DNA of 64,000 nucleotides from Planktothrix rubescens CCAP 1459/22 (GTDB lineage Bacteria > Cyanobacteriota > Cyanobacteriia > Cyanobacteriales > Microcoleaceae): NCBI GenBank assembly GCA_904830895.1, contig LR882958.1:3240001-3304000 (forward strand). The letters are read 5' to 3'. Below the pieces are notes generated by a model. The model had not been told where the DNA came from, did no database searches, and saw only the letters and a list, made by a program, of their open reading frames with translations. Shown here piece after piece: positions 44,301 to 53,400 of the stretch. The position numbers and the translations under genes are program-made. Each line of letters opens with the position of its first letter. Positions within the stretch are counted from its first letter, which is position 1.

Positions 44301-45711
44301 GAATATAACCAATATTCAAGACCAACTCTATGTTCAACCCCAACGTCGCCAAGAGTTTGTTCAACGATTGGAAGAATTGGGTGCAATTGTCAGGTTTGAG
44401 TCTCAAATTCGACGCTTAGATGGACAGTTAACTTGGATTTCAGAAAATGCTTTTGCTGTCCGAGATGAAGCTGGAAACCTACTCCATTATGAAGGAACCG
44501 TTGAAGATATTAACGAGCGCAAACAAGCAGAAGCCGCCCTACAAAGGGCAATGGAACAGTTAGAAATTCGGGTAGAAGAACGCACTGCCGCCCTCCGAGA
44601 AGCCAATCATCAATTAGTTCGAGAAGTTGCCGAAAGAACCAGGATTGAAAATGCCTTACGAGAGTCGGAAGCTGAATTGAGAGCTTTATTTGCTGCGATG
44701 ACAGATGTAATTACAGTGTTTGATACAGAAGGAAGATATAAAAAAATTGTCACCACAAATTCAGAGGTTTTATATAGTCCCACAGAAGAACTGCTTGGGA
44801 AAACTGTGTTTGAAGTTTTTCCAGCTAGTCATGCCACTTTATTTTATAATCAAATTCAAGAAGTATTAAACACAAATCAAACTTTAAATATTGAATATAG
44901 TTTAGTTGCTTCTGACTATCAACCCGGACATCATGGAACTAATTCATCTCCTTTGAATCCTGGAGATGAAGTTTGGTTTGCAGCAATGGTGTCTCCGATG
45001 CCGGATAATTGTGTAATTTGGGTAGCAAGAAATACAACGGAAAGACGCCGGGTTTTAGAAGCATTACAAGCAGAAAGAGAAAAATCGGAACGGTTATTAC
45101 TGAATATTCTGCCTCCGTCCATTGCCGAACAACTTAAACAAAATCAGCATTCTATTGCCGAACGCTTTGAACAAGCTACGATTATGTTTGCAGATATTGT
45201 TGATTTTACCGGATTTTCTGCTCGCATTTCTCCCTCAGAATTAGTCAATTTCCTGAATCAAGTTTTCTCCGCTTTTGATGAATTAGCCGAAAAACATCAT
45301 TTAGAAAAAATTAAAACCATTGGAGATTCCTACATGGTGGCGGGCGGTTTACCCACTCCTCGCCATGACCACGTGGAAGCGATGGCAGAAATGGCTTTAG
45401 ATATGCAGGCAGAAATTCGCCGATTTCAAGGACAAATGGGTCAATCTTGTAATTTAAGAATTGGAATTAATACCGGGCCAGTGGTGGCGGGTGTAATTGG
45501 CACGAAAAAATTTATCTATGATTTATGGGGAGACGCCGTTAATATTGCTTCTCGGATGGAATCCCAAGGAGAAGTGGGTAAAATCCAAGTTACAGCCACT
45601 ACTAAAAACCTTTTAAATGGTAAATATGACTTTGAAGAACGGGGTTTAATTGATGTTAAAGGTCGTGGAGAAATGCTCACCTATTGGTTAACTAAACGCC
45701 GATTGGTATAA
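41362..45711 (+). CDS. Adenylate cyclase with UrtA/AmiC-like sensor and six PAS domains
   Basis: 1449 residues. Residues 1-370 have the fold of type-I branched-chain amino acid/urea-binding proteins (VRVGLLHSLSGAM, GASDCFTFEQKAQKL, FGCWTTASRHAV, YPASYEGLE). There is no signal peptide or membrane helix, so this sensor is cytoplasmic. A coiled coil (about 385-455) leads into six PAS domains (about 456-568, 577-689, 698-810, 815-930, 935-1055 and 1106-1235). PAS 1 and 2 are almost identical. The class III cyclase domain (about 1250-1449) has both metal aspartates (FADIVDFT near 1276, TIGDSYM near 1320). The adenine-selecting Lys (KIKTIG) and Asp (YDLWGD) and Arg in ASRM point to cAMP rather than cGMP. 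Confidence 0.9.
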   Translation: MSGVRVGLLHSLSGAMAYRERPLLETELMTIAQINDQGGVLGQIIEPVIEDGASDCFTFEQKAQKLIQQDGVTTLFGCWTTASRHAVRPVLEAFNAQLWYPASYEGLENCSQIFYTGFCANQQVELTINWLLRNQKTRCYLLGWDQVFSYTLNKLMKVHLKHYGGEVVGEAYLPSSTMDFEAIITRIRQAQPDIIINTLRGDRNLSFYRQFYESGIRAADLPILATSFSESEAQKLQEAAVGHFSCFHYFQSLNTPENHQFVQVFKRFYGEERVINNSMATAHTQIHLWKQAVELAESFDVERVKIAAYGQCFVSPGGLVRLEPNHHVAKVCRIGQVLPNQQFEVLYTSEKLIKPLPWLGFNEDNFNASGIVFELLSEVSQGIERAEQLEQKSIELEATKAQLQQEIETRKQFELALQKANEQLEKKVAERTAALKESNDNLVQEIVQHQRSENALRMATDQLQTVLEAVPGTVSWIDSDLCYIEVNQRLANMLNLPRERFIGQHIGFLGTSSEFQDFVQYLFDSPEIDAYREVRNQVNGEWRHYLIVAQKYNYNRAAFVVGIDITERKQAEESLRNAKNQLQTVLEAVPGTVSWIDSDLCYIEVNQRLSNMLNLPRESFVGQHIGFLGTSSEFQDFVQYLFDSPEIDAYREVRNQVNGEWRHYLIVAQKYNHNQAAFVVGIDITDRKQAEESLRNAKNQLQTVLEAVPGTVSWINSDLRYIEVNQRLADMFGMPRETFIDQHIGFLGNHSGFTQFIEDLFNSYAIDAFQEVSFVLHNKLRYYLIVAQKYNDNQAAFVVGIDITERREAEAALRLTQDQLEAVLDVVPGTVSWISSDLRYLGVNRYLASTFDLQPEDFVNQDIGFLKASFEFNDFVQNFFDYPEKDSYQEVMSVIQGKPRNYLIVAHKYNQNQAAFFVGIDITERKQAEEALKQAEANYRSIFENAVEGIFQTTPTGIYLSANPALARIYGYQSPEELIQNITNIQDQLYVQPQRRQEFVQRLEELGAIVRFESQIRRLDGQLTWISENAFAVRDEAGNLLHYEGTVEDINERKQAEAALQRAMEQLEIRVEERTAALREANHQLVREVAERTRIENALRESEAELRALFAAMTDVITVFDTEGRYKKIVTTNSEVLYSPTEELLGKTVFEVFPASHATLFYNQIQEVLNTNQTLNIEYSLVASDYQPGHHGTNSSPLNPGDEVWFAAMVSPMPDNCVIWVARNTTERRRVLEALQAEREKSERLLLNILPPSIAEQLKQNQHSIAERFEQATIMFADIVDFTGFSARISPSELVNFLNQVFSAFDELAEKHHLEKIKTIGDSYMVAGGLPTPRHDHVEAMAEMALDMQAEIRRFQGQMGQSCNLRIGINTGPVVAGVIGTKKFIYDLWGDAVNIASRMESQGEVGKIQVTATTKNLLNGKYDFEERGLIDVKGRGEMLTYWLTKRRLV

Positions 45712-45921
45712 TAACATGAATGTTGGAATTAACCTCCTATTTCTTTAATCAATAGACATTTTTAGAAACTCTTATTGATTTCCACGTATAGAGCTATATT
45801 CCGCCTGAAATTTAATTGGTTGTTAAACTAAACGCTAACAGCCAATTAAGTCACGCAATTGTCGGAAATGTTTCCCTGCTATACTTATAGCCTAGTGGCA
45901 AAAAATGTCCACACAGTATTG

Positions 45922-46476
45922 ATGGCTCTCACAAATTCTATGCAGAAACCCGATATTCCAGCTAATGAAAGCGATCGCTTAGTAGCACTAGATCGTTACA
46001 AGATTCTCGATACCTTGCCAGAGCAGGTGTACGACGATTTGACGCAACTAGCGGCGGATATATGCGGAACCCCGATCGCGCTCATCTCATTAGTTGACAA
46101 AGATCGCCAGTGGTTTAAGTCCCGCGTTGGCATTGACGCAACCGAAACACCTCGTGATATTTCTTTTTGTGGTCATGCAGTTGCGGAAGGTTCTATTTTA
46201 AATGTTCCTGATGCCAGCCTCGATCCTCGCTTTGCTGACAATCCACTGGTCGCACAATATCCGAATATTCGTTTTTATGCTGGAGTTCCTTTAATTACTG
46301 ATGATAATTTTGCTTTAGGAACGCTATGTGTGATCGATCGCCAACCTCGCTATCTCACTGAGCAACAAATCAGTCAACTAGAAGCCTTGAGTCGGCTGGT
46401 CATCAGTCAATTTGAGCTAAGACTCAAGGAAGAGTCATTTCGGCTACTTAGCATCTGTGGTCGAATCCTCCGATGA
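45922..46476 (+). CDS. GAF domain: 5' part of a frameshifted hybrid kinase gene
   Basis: 184 codons from the ATG at 45922 (an upstream TTG would add 21 residues). The GAF domain is full: LDTLPEQVYDDLTQLAADICGTPIALISLVDKD, then PRDISFCGHAV and FYAGVPLITDDNFALGTLCVID. The frame ends 20 bases into the following kinase frame, at EESFRLLSICGRILR. Removing one base near 46447-46450 would give RLLASVVESSDDAI, a normal GAF-to-PAS transition. These are therefore two halves of one gene, broken by a frameshift or a sequencing error. Confidence 0.8.
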   Translation: MALTNSMQKPDIPANESDRLVALDRYKILDTLPEQVYDDLTQLAADICGTPIALISLVDKDRQWFKSRVGIDATETPRDISFCGHAVAEGSILNVPDASLDPRFADNPLVAQYPNIRFYAGVPLITDDNFALGTLCVIDRQPRYLTEQQISQLEALSRLVISQFELRLKEESFRLLSICGRILR

Positions 46477-49400
46477 CGCAATTATCACTAAAACTATAGA
46501 GGGGATTATCACCAGTTGGAATCCTGCTGCTGAGAGATTATTTGGATATTCAGAGGCTGAAGCAATCGGGCAACCTATTTCTATGCTTTTTCCCCCTGAC
46601 CGCTTGGATGAGGAACCTCAAATTTTCGCGCGTCTCATGCGAGGAGAACGGGTAGAACATTTTGAAACTGTCCGTATCAGCAAAGAAGGTAAAAGCATTG
46701 AGGTCTCGGCAACTATCTCTCTTTTAAAGAACGCCGCAGGAGAGGTGGTCGGGGTTTCTAAAATTTTGCGCGATATTAGCGATCGCAAACAGGCGGAAAA
46801 GTCTTTACAAGAGTCTCAACAGTTTATTCAAACAGTGATCGATACTGTGCCACTGCCATTGTTTTGGAAAGATCGATCATCGGTCTTTTTAGGATGCAAT
46901 CAGCAATTTGTGCGAATCTTAGGTGCGCCATCATCAAAAGAGGTTGTTGGCAAGACTGATTTCGATTTGTTACCCACAGAAGAGGAGGCGAGCGCTTTTC
47001 AAGCCGACGATCGGGGCGTGATGGAATCTGGTCAAGCTAAACTGGGAATCGAAGAAATGTTGACTTTCGCTAATGGTGAACAAAGATGGCTAGAAACTCA
47101 TAAAGCTCCTCTACGAGACTGGTCAGGTAATGTGATTGGGATGGTAGGGACGTTTCAAGATGTCACCGATCGCAAACAAGCTGAATTAGAACTACAAAAA
47201 AACACAGAGCGTTTAGTTTTTGCTCTTAAATCTGGAGCGATCGGTTGGTGGGAATGGGATCTGCAAAGCGATATTGCTGTTTGGGATGATCGGGTATACG
47301 AACTGTATGGAGTTTCCAACCAAACAAACCCTCAGCCTACTTACGAAATTTGGAAGAATGCGCTACATCCCCATGATGCTGAGGCTATTGAAGCAATAAA
47401 TCGCAAAATTGCGGCGGGACAAATAGACGAATATGATACAGAGTTTCGAGTTGTGCATCCTGATGGCAGTATTCATTTCCTCAAAGCCTATGGAATGCTC
47501 AAACGCGATGCAGATGGTAAGCCTCAGAGCATTACTGGGATCAATTTTGATGTTAGCGATCGCAAAGAATTTGAAGTGCAATTACAGCAAACAACTGATC
47601 GCCTATCTTTAGCACTCAAGTCTGGGGCGATCGGCTGCTGGGAATGGGATATTCAACAGGATTTTCTGGTTTGGGATGATCGGATGTATGAACTGTATGG
47701 ATACTTAAAAGAAAATTATTCCCATTTGCCTTATGAAATTTGGGCAAACGCAGTACATCCCGATGATCGTAACGCTACTGAAACTTTACTCCAGAAAGCC
47801 ATTTTAGGACAAGCTGAATATGATTATGAGTTTCGAGTCATTCATCCCGATCGCAGCGTTCACTTCATTAAAGCCTATGGAAAGGTTAAACAAGATAGTC
47901 AAGGTAATGCTGAAAGTATGATTGGCATTAACTTTGATATTAGCGATCGCAAACAAGCCGAGCAAATTATTCTCCAACAAGCAAATCGAGAAACTCTATT
48001 GCGAGCAATTACTCAGCGTATCCGTCAATCCCTCGATCTCTCAATAATTTTTGATACCGCTTGTCAAGAAATTCAGCAATTACTGCAATCCGATCGCGTC
48101 GGTATTTTCAAATTCTATCCTGAATCCAATTTTGATGATGGTGAATTTGTCGCCGAATCCGTTGTCGATGGATTTACTTCAGCAATGGAAGTTCACATTC
48201 ACGACCATTGCTTTGGCGAAGGCTATGCCGCCGCCTATGCCCAAGGTCGAATACAGGTCTTGAATGATATAGATAATGCTGGGCTGATGGACTGCCATCG
48301 TGATGTCTTGGCTGAATTTCAGGTGCGGGCAAATCTGGTGATTCCATTACTATGTGGCAACAACCTATGGGGCTTAGTGTGCATCCATCAATGCGCTCAT
48401 ACTCGCCAATGGCAAGAGCATGAGATTAATCTGATTCAACAAATTGCTAATCAATTAGCGATCGCTATTCAACAAGCCAGTCTCTATGAGCAACTTCAAG
48501 AGGAACTATTAATACGTCAGCAATCTCAATCGAAAATAGCGCAGCAATTGCGAGAACAGCAAACCTTAGCGACAATCACCAATAAAATTCGCGAATCACT
48601 TAGTATCAAAGAGATTCTGGCAGTGGTGACTCAACAGGTTAAAGATATGCTGTCTGGCGATCGCGCGATCATCTTTCAACTATTTGATAATGGTAACAGC
48701 CAAATTGTCGAAGAATCTGTACATAGTAACTTTCTCAATCTCAAAGCCCTTAATTGGGACAACGAAGTTTGGTCACAGGAAATTCTCGATTGCTATTGGC
48801 AAGGCAAGCCTCGCATTGTTCCCGATGTGATGAATGACATTTGGACAGAATGCCTAGTGGAATACTCGCTCAAAGGTCAGATCAAGTCCAAAATTGTCGC
48901 GCCAATTCTCCTAGAGTCGCACATTAGCGAAAATCATCGCTGGGTAGCAACGGACGGATATAAAAAGCTGTGGGGTGTTTTAGTAGTCCATGCCTGTGCA
49001 GAACAGCGAGAATGGCAAGATTCAGAAGCTCAACTGCTCCAACAAATTGCGAATCAATTAGCGATCGCTATTCAGCAAGCTAATCTATATGAGCAATCTC
49101 AACAAGAAATTGCGGAACGTAAACAAGCCGAGCAACAATTAACGGAAACCAACCAACAACTCGCCCGTGCAACCAGACTCAAAGACGAATTTCTCGCCAA
49201 TATGAGCCACGAACTGCGGACACCGCTCAATTCGATTTTGGGAATGAATGAAGCTCTACAGGAAGAAGTATTTGGCGGTATTAATGAGCGTCAACTTAAA
49301 GCATTACAAACCATTGAGAGTAGCAGTAGGCATCTTTTAGCATTGATTAATGACATTCTCGATGTTGCCAAAATTGAGTCTGGACAAGTGACGCTAGAGC

Positions 49401-50347
49401 TAACAGCGACAGATATTGACAGCCTCTGCAAGTCGAGCCTAGCATTTATCAAACAGCAAGCATTAACAAAGCGAATTCAATTAATACCTAGAATTCCTAA
49501 GCATTTGCCAAAAATAATGCTAGATGAAAGGCGGATTCGACAAGTCTTAATCAATCTGCTCAATAATGCTGTTAAATTTACTCTGGAAGGAGGGACAATT
49601 ACTTTAGAAGTATCGCAAGTTCAACTTGAAAGTAGTACAACTAATCCAACGCCCCTAAAATACTTAAAAATAGCCGTGATTGATACTGGAATAGGCATCT
49701 CAGCAGAGAACATCCAGAAACTGTTCCAGCCCTTTATCCAAATCGATAGTGCGCTGAACCGACAATATAATGGCACTGGATTGGGTTTGGCTTTAGTCAA
49801 AAGACTTGTTGAAATTCATGGAGGAACCGTAGAACTGACAAGTGAGTTGGGAGTCGGTAGTTGCTTTGCGATTAATCTTCCCATTAATATCGTCTCCCCA
49901 GCGATTGAAGAACAAACTGAGCAGGACTTGTCAGGACAGTCTCAGATAGGTCAAAGCCAAACTGAAGGACTAATTTCACCCTTAATTTTGCTGGCAGAAG
50001 ATAACGAGGCTAATATTGCGACATTCTCCAGTTACCTCGAAGCTAAGGGCTACCGCATTTTATCAGCAACTGATGGACAACAGGCGATCGATCTTGTTAA
50101 AGCGGAGCATCCCGATTTGATTTTGATGGATATCCAGATGCCAGTTATGGATGGATTAGAGGCAATTAAACAAATTCGCCTCGATCCTAATCTGGCTGAT
50201 ATTCCAATTATTGCGCTGACGGCTCTAGCAATGGAAGGCGATCACGAAAGATGTCTGGCAGTAGGAGCTAATGAATATTTAAGCAAGCCTATTAAGCTAA
50301 AAGCATTAGCTGATACAATTCGGAATATTTTAAAAAATAGGAACTAA
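46457..50347 (+). CDS. Hybrid sensor histidine kinase (PAS4-GAF2-HK-receiver)
   Basis: 1296 residues from a GTG. Domains in order are PAS 1-115, PAS 120-240, two related PAS_3 domains (about 245-375 and 375-500) and phytochrome-type GAF domains (about 515-680 and 710-880). Then come HisKA (about 905-970, MSHELRTPLNS with His about 919), HATPase (about 1015-1140, with N-box and GTGLGLALVK) and a receiver (about 1175-1292, LILMDIQMPVMDG with Asp about 1224). The first GAF lacks the Cys-His pair of phycobilin-binding domains, so it probably binds no bilin. It is the downstream part of a frameshifted gene, with the upstream GAF at 45922. The HATPase end is almost identical to that of the next protein. 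Confidence 0.9.
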   Translation: MVESSDDAIITKTIEGIITSWNPAAERLFGYSEAEAIGQPISMLFPPDRLDEEPQIFARLMRGERVEHFETVRISKEGKSIEVSATISLLKNAAGEVVGVSKILRDISDRKQAEKSLQESQQFIQTVIDTVPLPLFWKDRSSVFLGCNQQFVRILGAPSSKEVVGKTDFDLLPTEEEASAFQADDRGVMESGQAKLGIEEMLTFANGEQRWLETHKAPLRDWSGNVIGMVGTFQDVTDRKQAELELQKNTERLVFALKSGAIGWWEWDLQSDIAVWDDRVYELYGVSNQTNPQPTYEIWKNALHPHDAEAIEAINRKIAAGQIDEYDTEFRVVHPDGSIHFLKAYGMLKRDADGKPQSITGINFDVSDRKEFEVQLQQTTDRLSLALKSGAIGCWEWDIQQDFLVWDDRMYELYGYLKENYSHLPYEIWANAVHPDDRNATETLLQKAILGQAEYDYEFRVIHPDRSVHFIKAYGKVKQDSQGNAESMIGINFDISDRKQAEQIILQQANRETLLRAITQRIRQSLDLSIIFDTACQEIQQLLQSDRVGIFKFYPESNFDDGEFVAESVVDGFTSAMEVHIHDHCFGEGYAAAYAQGRIQVLNDIDNAGLMDCHRDVLAEFQVRANLVIPLLCGNNLWGLVCIHQCAHTRQWQEHEINLIQQIANQLAIAIQQASLYEQLQEELLIRQQSQSKIAQQLREQQTLATITNKIRESLSIKEILAVVTQQVKDMLSGDRAIIFQLFDNGNSQIVEESVHSNFLNLKALNWDNEVWSQEILDCYWQGKPRIVPDVMNDIWTECLVEYSLKGQIKSKIVAPILLESHISENHRWVATDGYKKLWGVLVVHACAEQREWQDSEAQLLQQIANQLAIAIQQANLYEQSQQEIAERKQAEQQLTETNQQLARATRLKDEFLANMSHELRTPLNSILGMNEALQEEVFGGINERQLKALQTIESSSRHLLALINDILDVAKIESGQVTLELTATDIDSLCKSSLAFIKQQALTKRIQLIPRIPKHLPKIMLDERRIRQVLINLLNNAVKFTLEGGTITLEVSQVQLESSTTNPTPLKYLKIAVIDTGIGISAENIQKLFQPFIQIDSALNRQYNGTGLGLALVKRLVEIHGGTVELTSELGVGSCFAINLPINIVSPAIEEQTEQDLSGQSQIGQSQTEGLISPLILLAEDNEANIATFSSYLEAKGYRILSATDGQQAIDLVKAEHPDLILMDIQMPVMDGLEAIKQIRLDPNLADIPIIALTALAMEGDHERCLAVGANEYLSKPIKLKALADTIRNILKNRN

Positions 50348-50482
50348 GATATATATAGTTGAGGCTTGCTAAAAAAAACTAAAATGATAAGTAGCTAGGC
50401 GCAATTAAATATAAATATAAAATCCCAAAAAACGCAATCGCTGGTTGCTCTGCTTCATTAATTAAAAGGAGTACAAAAAGAA

Positions 50483-53400
50483 ATGGAAAAAACGGAAAAA
50501 GATTATCTAGCCCTACAAGAAAGTGATGAGAAGTTTCGGCTTGCCTTTGATAAGGCAAATATTGGTATGTGTTTAGTCGATCTTCAAGGCAATCTTTTTC
50601 AGGTTAACGAGAAGATAAGTGAAATATTTGGTTATAGCCAAGACGAATTGAAAGGTTTAAACGTTAGCGATTTGGCAATTGCAGAGGACAAACAGATTAG
50701 TCAAAAGTTTATACATGGGGCGGTAGTAGCGCATGACGATAGCGGGAGATTGGAAAAACGCTATCGTCATCGACTGGGGCATATCATTTATGGAGAAGTC
50801 TCGTCATCTTTGGTACGGGATACCGAGGGAAATCCTTTATATTTTATTTCCCAAGTGCAGGATATCTCTGAACGTAAACGATATGAAATTGATCTAGAGG
50901 AAGCTCGTAATGCTCTTGCAAAAGCCAATGCGGAATTAGAAGAAAGGGTGTCTGTAAGAACAGCAGAGTTGCAAAAGAGTGAAACGGCTCTACGTCAGAG
51001 TGAAATGCAATTTCGTCGTTATTTTGAACAGAATCTCATTGGGATGGCAATGACTTCTCCTAGTAAGGCTTGGATCAATGTGAACGACAAACTCTGTGAG
51101 ATTTTAGGGTATTCTTTTGCCGAATTACAGGAATTATCTTGGGACAAAATTACCCATCCCGAAGATTTAGCTATAGATTTAGAGAAGTTTAATCTGGTAA
51201 TCGATGGTCAAATTGAAGGTTATGAAATTGATAAACGCTTTATTCATAAAACTGGTCAAATAGTCTATACCAGTCTGGCTGTGCAATGTCATAGAAAACC
51301 TAATGGTAAGCTGGATTTCTTTATAGCGTTGATCCAAGATATTAGCGATCGCAAAAAAGCTGAAATCGCTTTACAAGAAAGCCAAGACTTTCTGCAAAAA
51401 GTGACCGATACTTCACCAAATATTATCTACATTTACGATCTCCAACAACAATGTAATATCTATGTGAACCGAGAGATAGCAACAATTCTGGGATATAGTC
51501 CTATAGAGATTCAGGCAATGGGGGCAAATTTTTTCTCAACGCTCATGCACCCCGATGATCTGCAAAATATGCCTGCTGAATATGCACGATTAGCAAGAGC
51601 ATTAGATGGCGAAATTTATGATTGTGAATACCGCATGAGAAATACTCAAGGAGAATGGCGTTGGCTCTACAGTAGGCATTCCGTATTTAGTCGAGATCTA
51701 AAAGGTCAGGTAAAATGTACTGTTGGTTCTGCACAAGACATAACTGAGCGCAAACTAGCCGAAACCCAACTTCAACAAACCTACGCAGAACTGCTCCAAG
51801 CAACTCGTCTTAAGGACGAATTTTTAGCTACCATGAGTCATGAATTGCGAACTCCACTTAATGCCATCCTCGGAATGACTGAGCTTCTTCAGGAAGAGAT
51901 CTATGGTTCCATCAATGAAGAACAGATGACGGCGCTACAAACTATTGAAAATAGTGGTTCCCACTTACTAGAATTAATTAATGATGTTCTAGATGTAGCC
52001 AAAATTGAATCGGGGCAAGTGCATTTGGAGATATCGAGTATTTCTATCGCGGCTCTCTGTGAATCAAGTCTCCTTTTTATCCAACAACAAGCTCGAAAAA
52101 AGAATATTCAAGTCCACAGGGTTCTACCGTCAAACCTACCGAATATCCATGTGGATGAACGCCGCATTCGTCAAGCCCTAATTAATCTTCTCAATAATGC
52201 TGTTAAATTTACTCTGGAAGGAGGGACAATCACTTTAGAAGTATCAGAAGTTCGCCTTGAAAGCAGTACAACCAATCTAACGCCCATAAATTACTTAAAG
52301 ATAGCCGTGATTGATACGGGGATAGGCATCTCATCGGAGAACATCCCGAAACTGTTCCAACCCTTTATCCAAATCGATAGTGCGCTGAACCGTAAATATG
52401 ATGGCATGGGATTGGGTTTGGCTTTAGTCAAAAGACTTGTAGAACTTCATGGAGGAACCGTAGAACTGACAAGTGAGTTGGGAGTCGGTAGTTGCTTTGC
52501 GATTAATCTTCCCATTAATTTCGGCGACCCATCAATCGAAGATCAAACTAACTCTGACTTGTCAGAACAAGATCAGATTGGTCAAAGCCAAACTGAAGGA
52601 CTAATTTCACCCTTAATTTTGCTGGCAGAAGATAACGAGGCTAATATAATGAATATAAATACCGTTAATGATTTAGAGCTAGTTACTCTCACAAATTGCG
52701 ATCGCGAACCGATACATATACCGCGATCGATACAGCCTCACGGGTTACTCATGGTACTCAGTGAAACTGATCTAAGCATCGTGCAGGTTAGTGCCAATAG
52801 CCTTGATATTTTGGGGGTTGAACCCTTAGATTTGCTCGATCGCCCATTAGCTGATTTTATTGGTAGCGATCGCATTACCGATATTGCTAATTGTTTAGAG
52901 CGTGATTTTGAGAATATTAATCCCTTAAGCATTAGCTTTGTTCGCGCAGGATCTGACACCTTAGACTTTAAGGGGATTGTCCATCGCGCTATCAGTGGCG
53001 AAATAGTTTTAGAGCTAGAGCCGATCTTAGATAATTCTAATAAGGACTTTTTCCATTTTTATCATCAAATCAAGAACACTCTTAGCAAAATTCAGGCGAC
53101 CTCGGATCTGTCCAAACTGTGTAATGTAATCGTGCAGGAAATCAGCGAAATTACGGGCTTTGATCGCGTTATGATCTATCGTTTTAACGAAGGTGGGGAT
53201 GGCAATATCATTGCTGAGATAAAACAGCCAGAACAAAAAGCATTTCTGGGATTACGCTATCCCGACTCTGATATTCCCAAACAAGCAAAACATCTCTACA
53301 CGCTCAATTGGTTGCGCCTAATTCCAGACATGGATTACCAACCTTGTCAATTAGTAACAAGCCCCACAGCAAATCCAGAAGTGGAGATCCAGCCCCTTGA

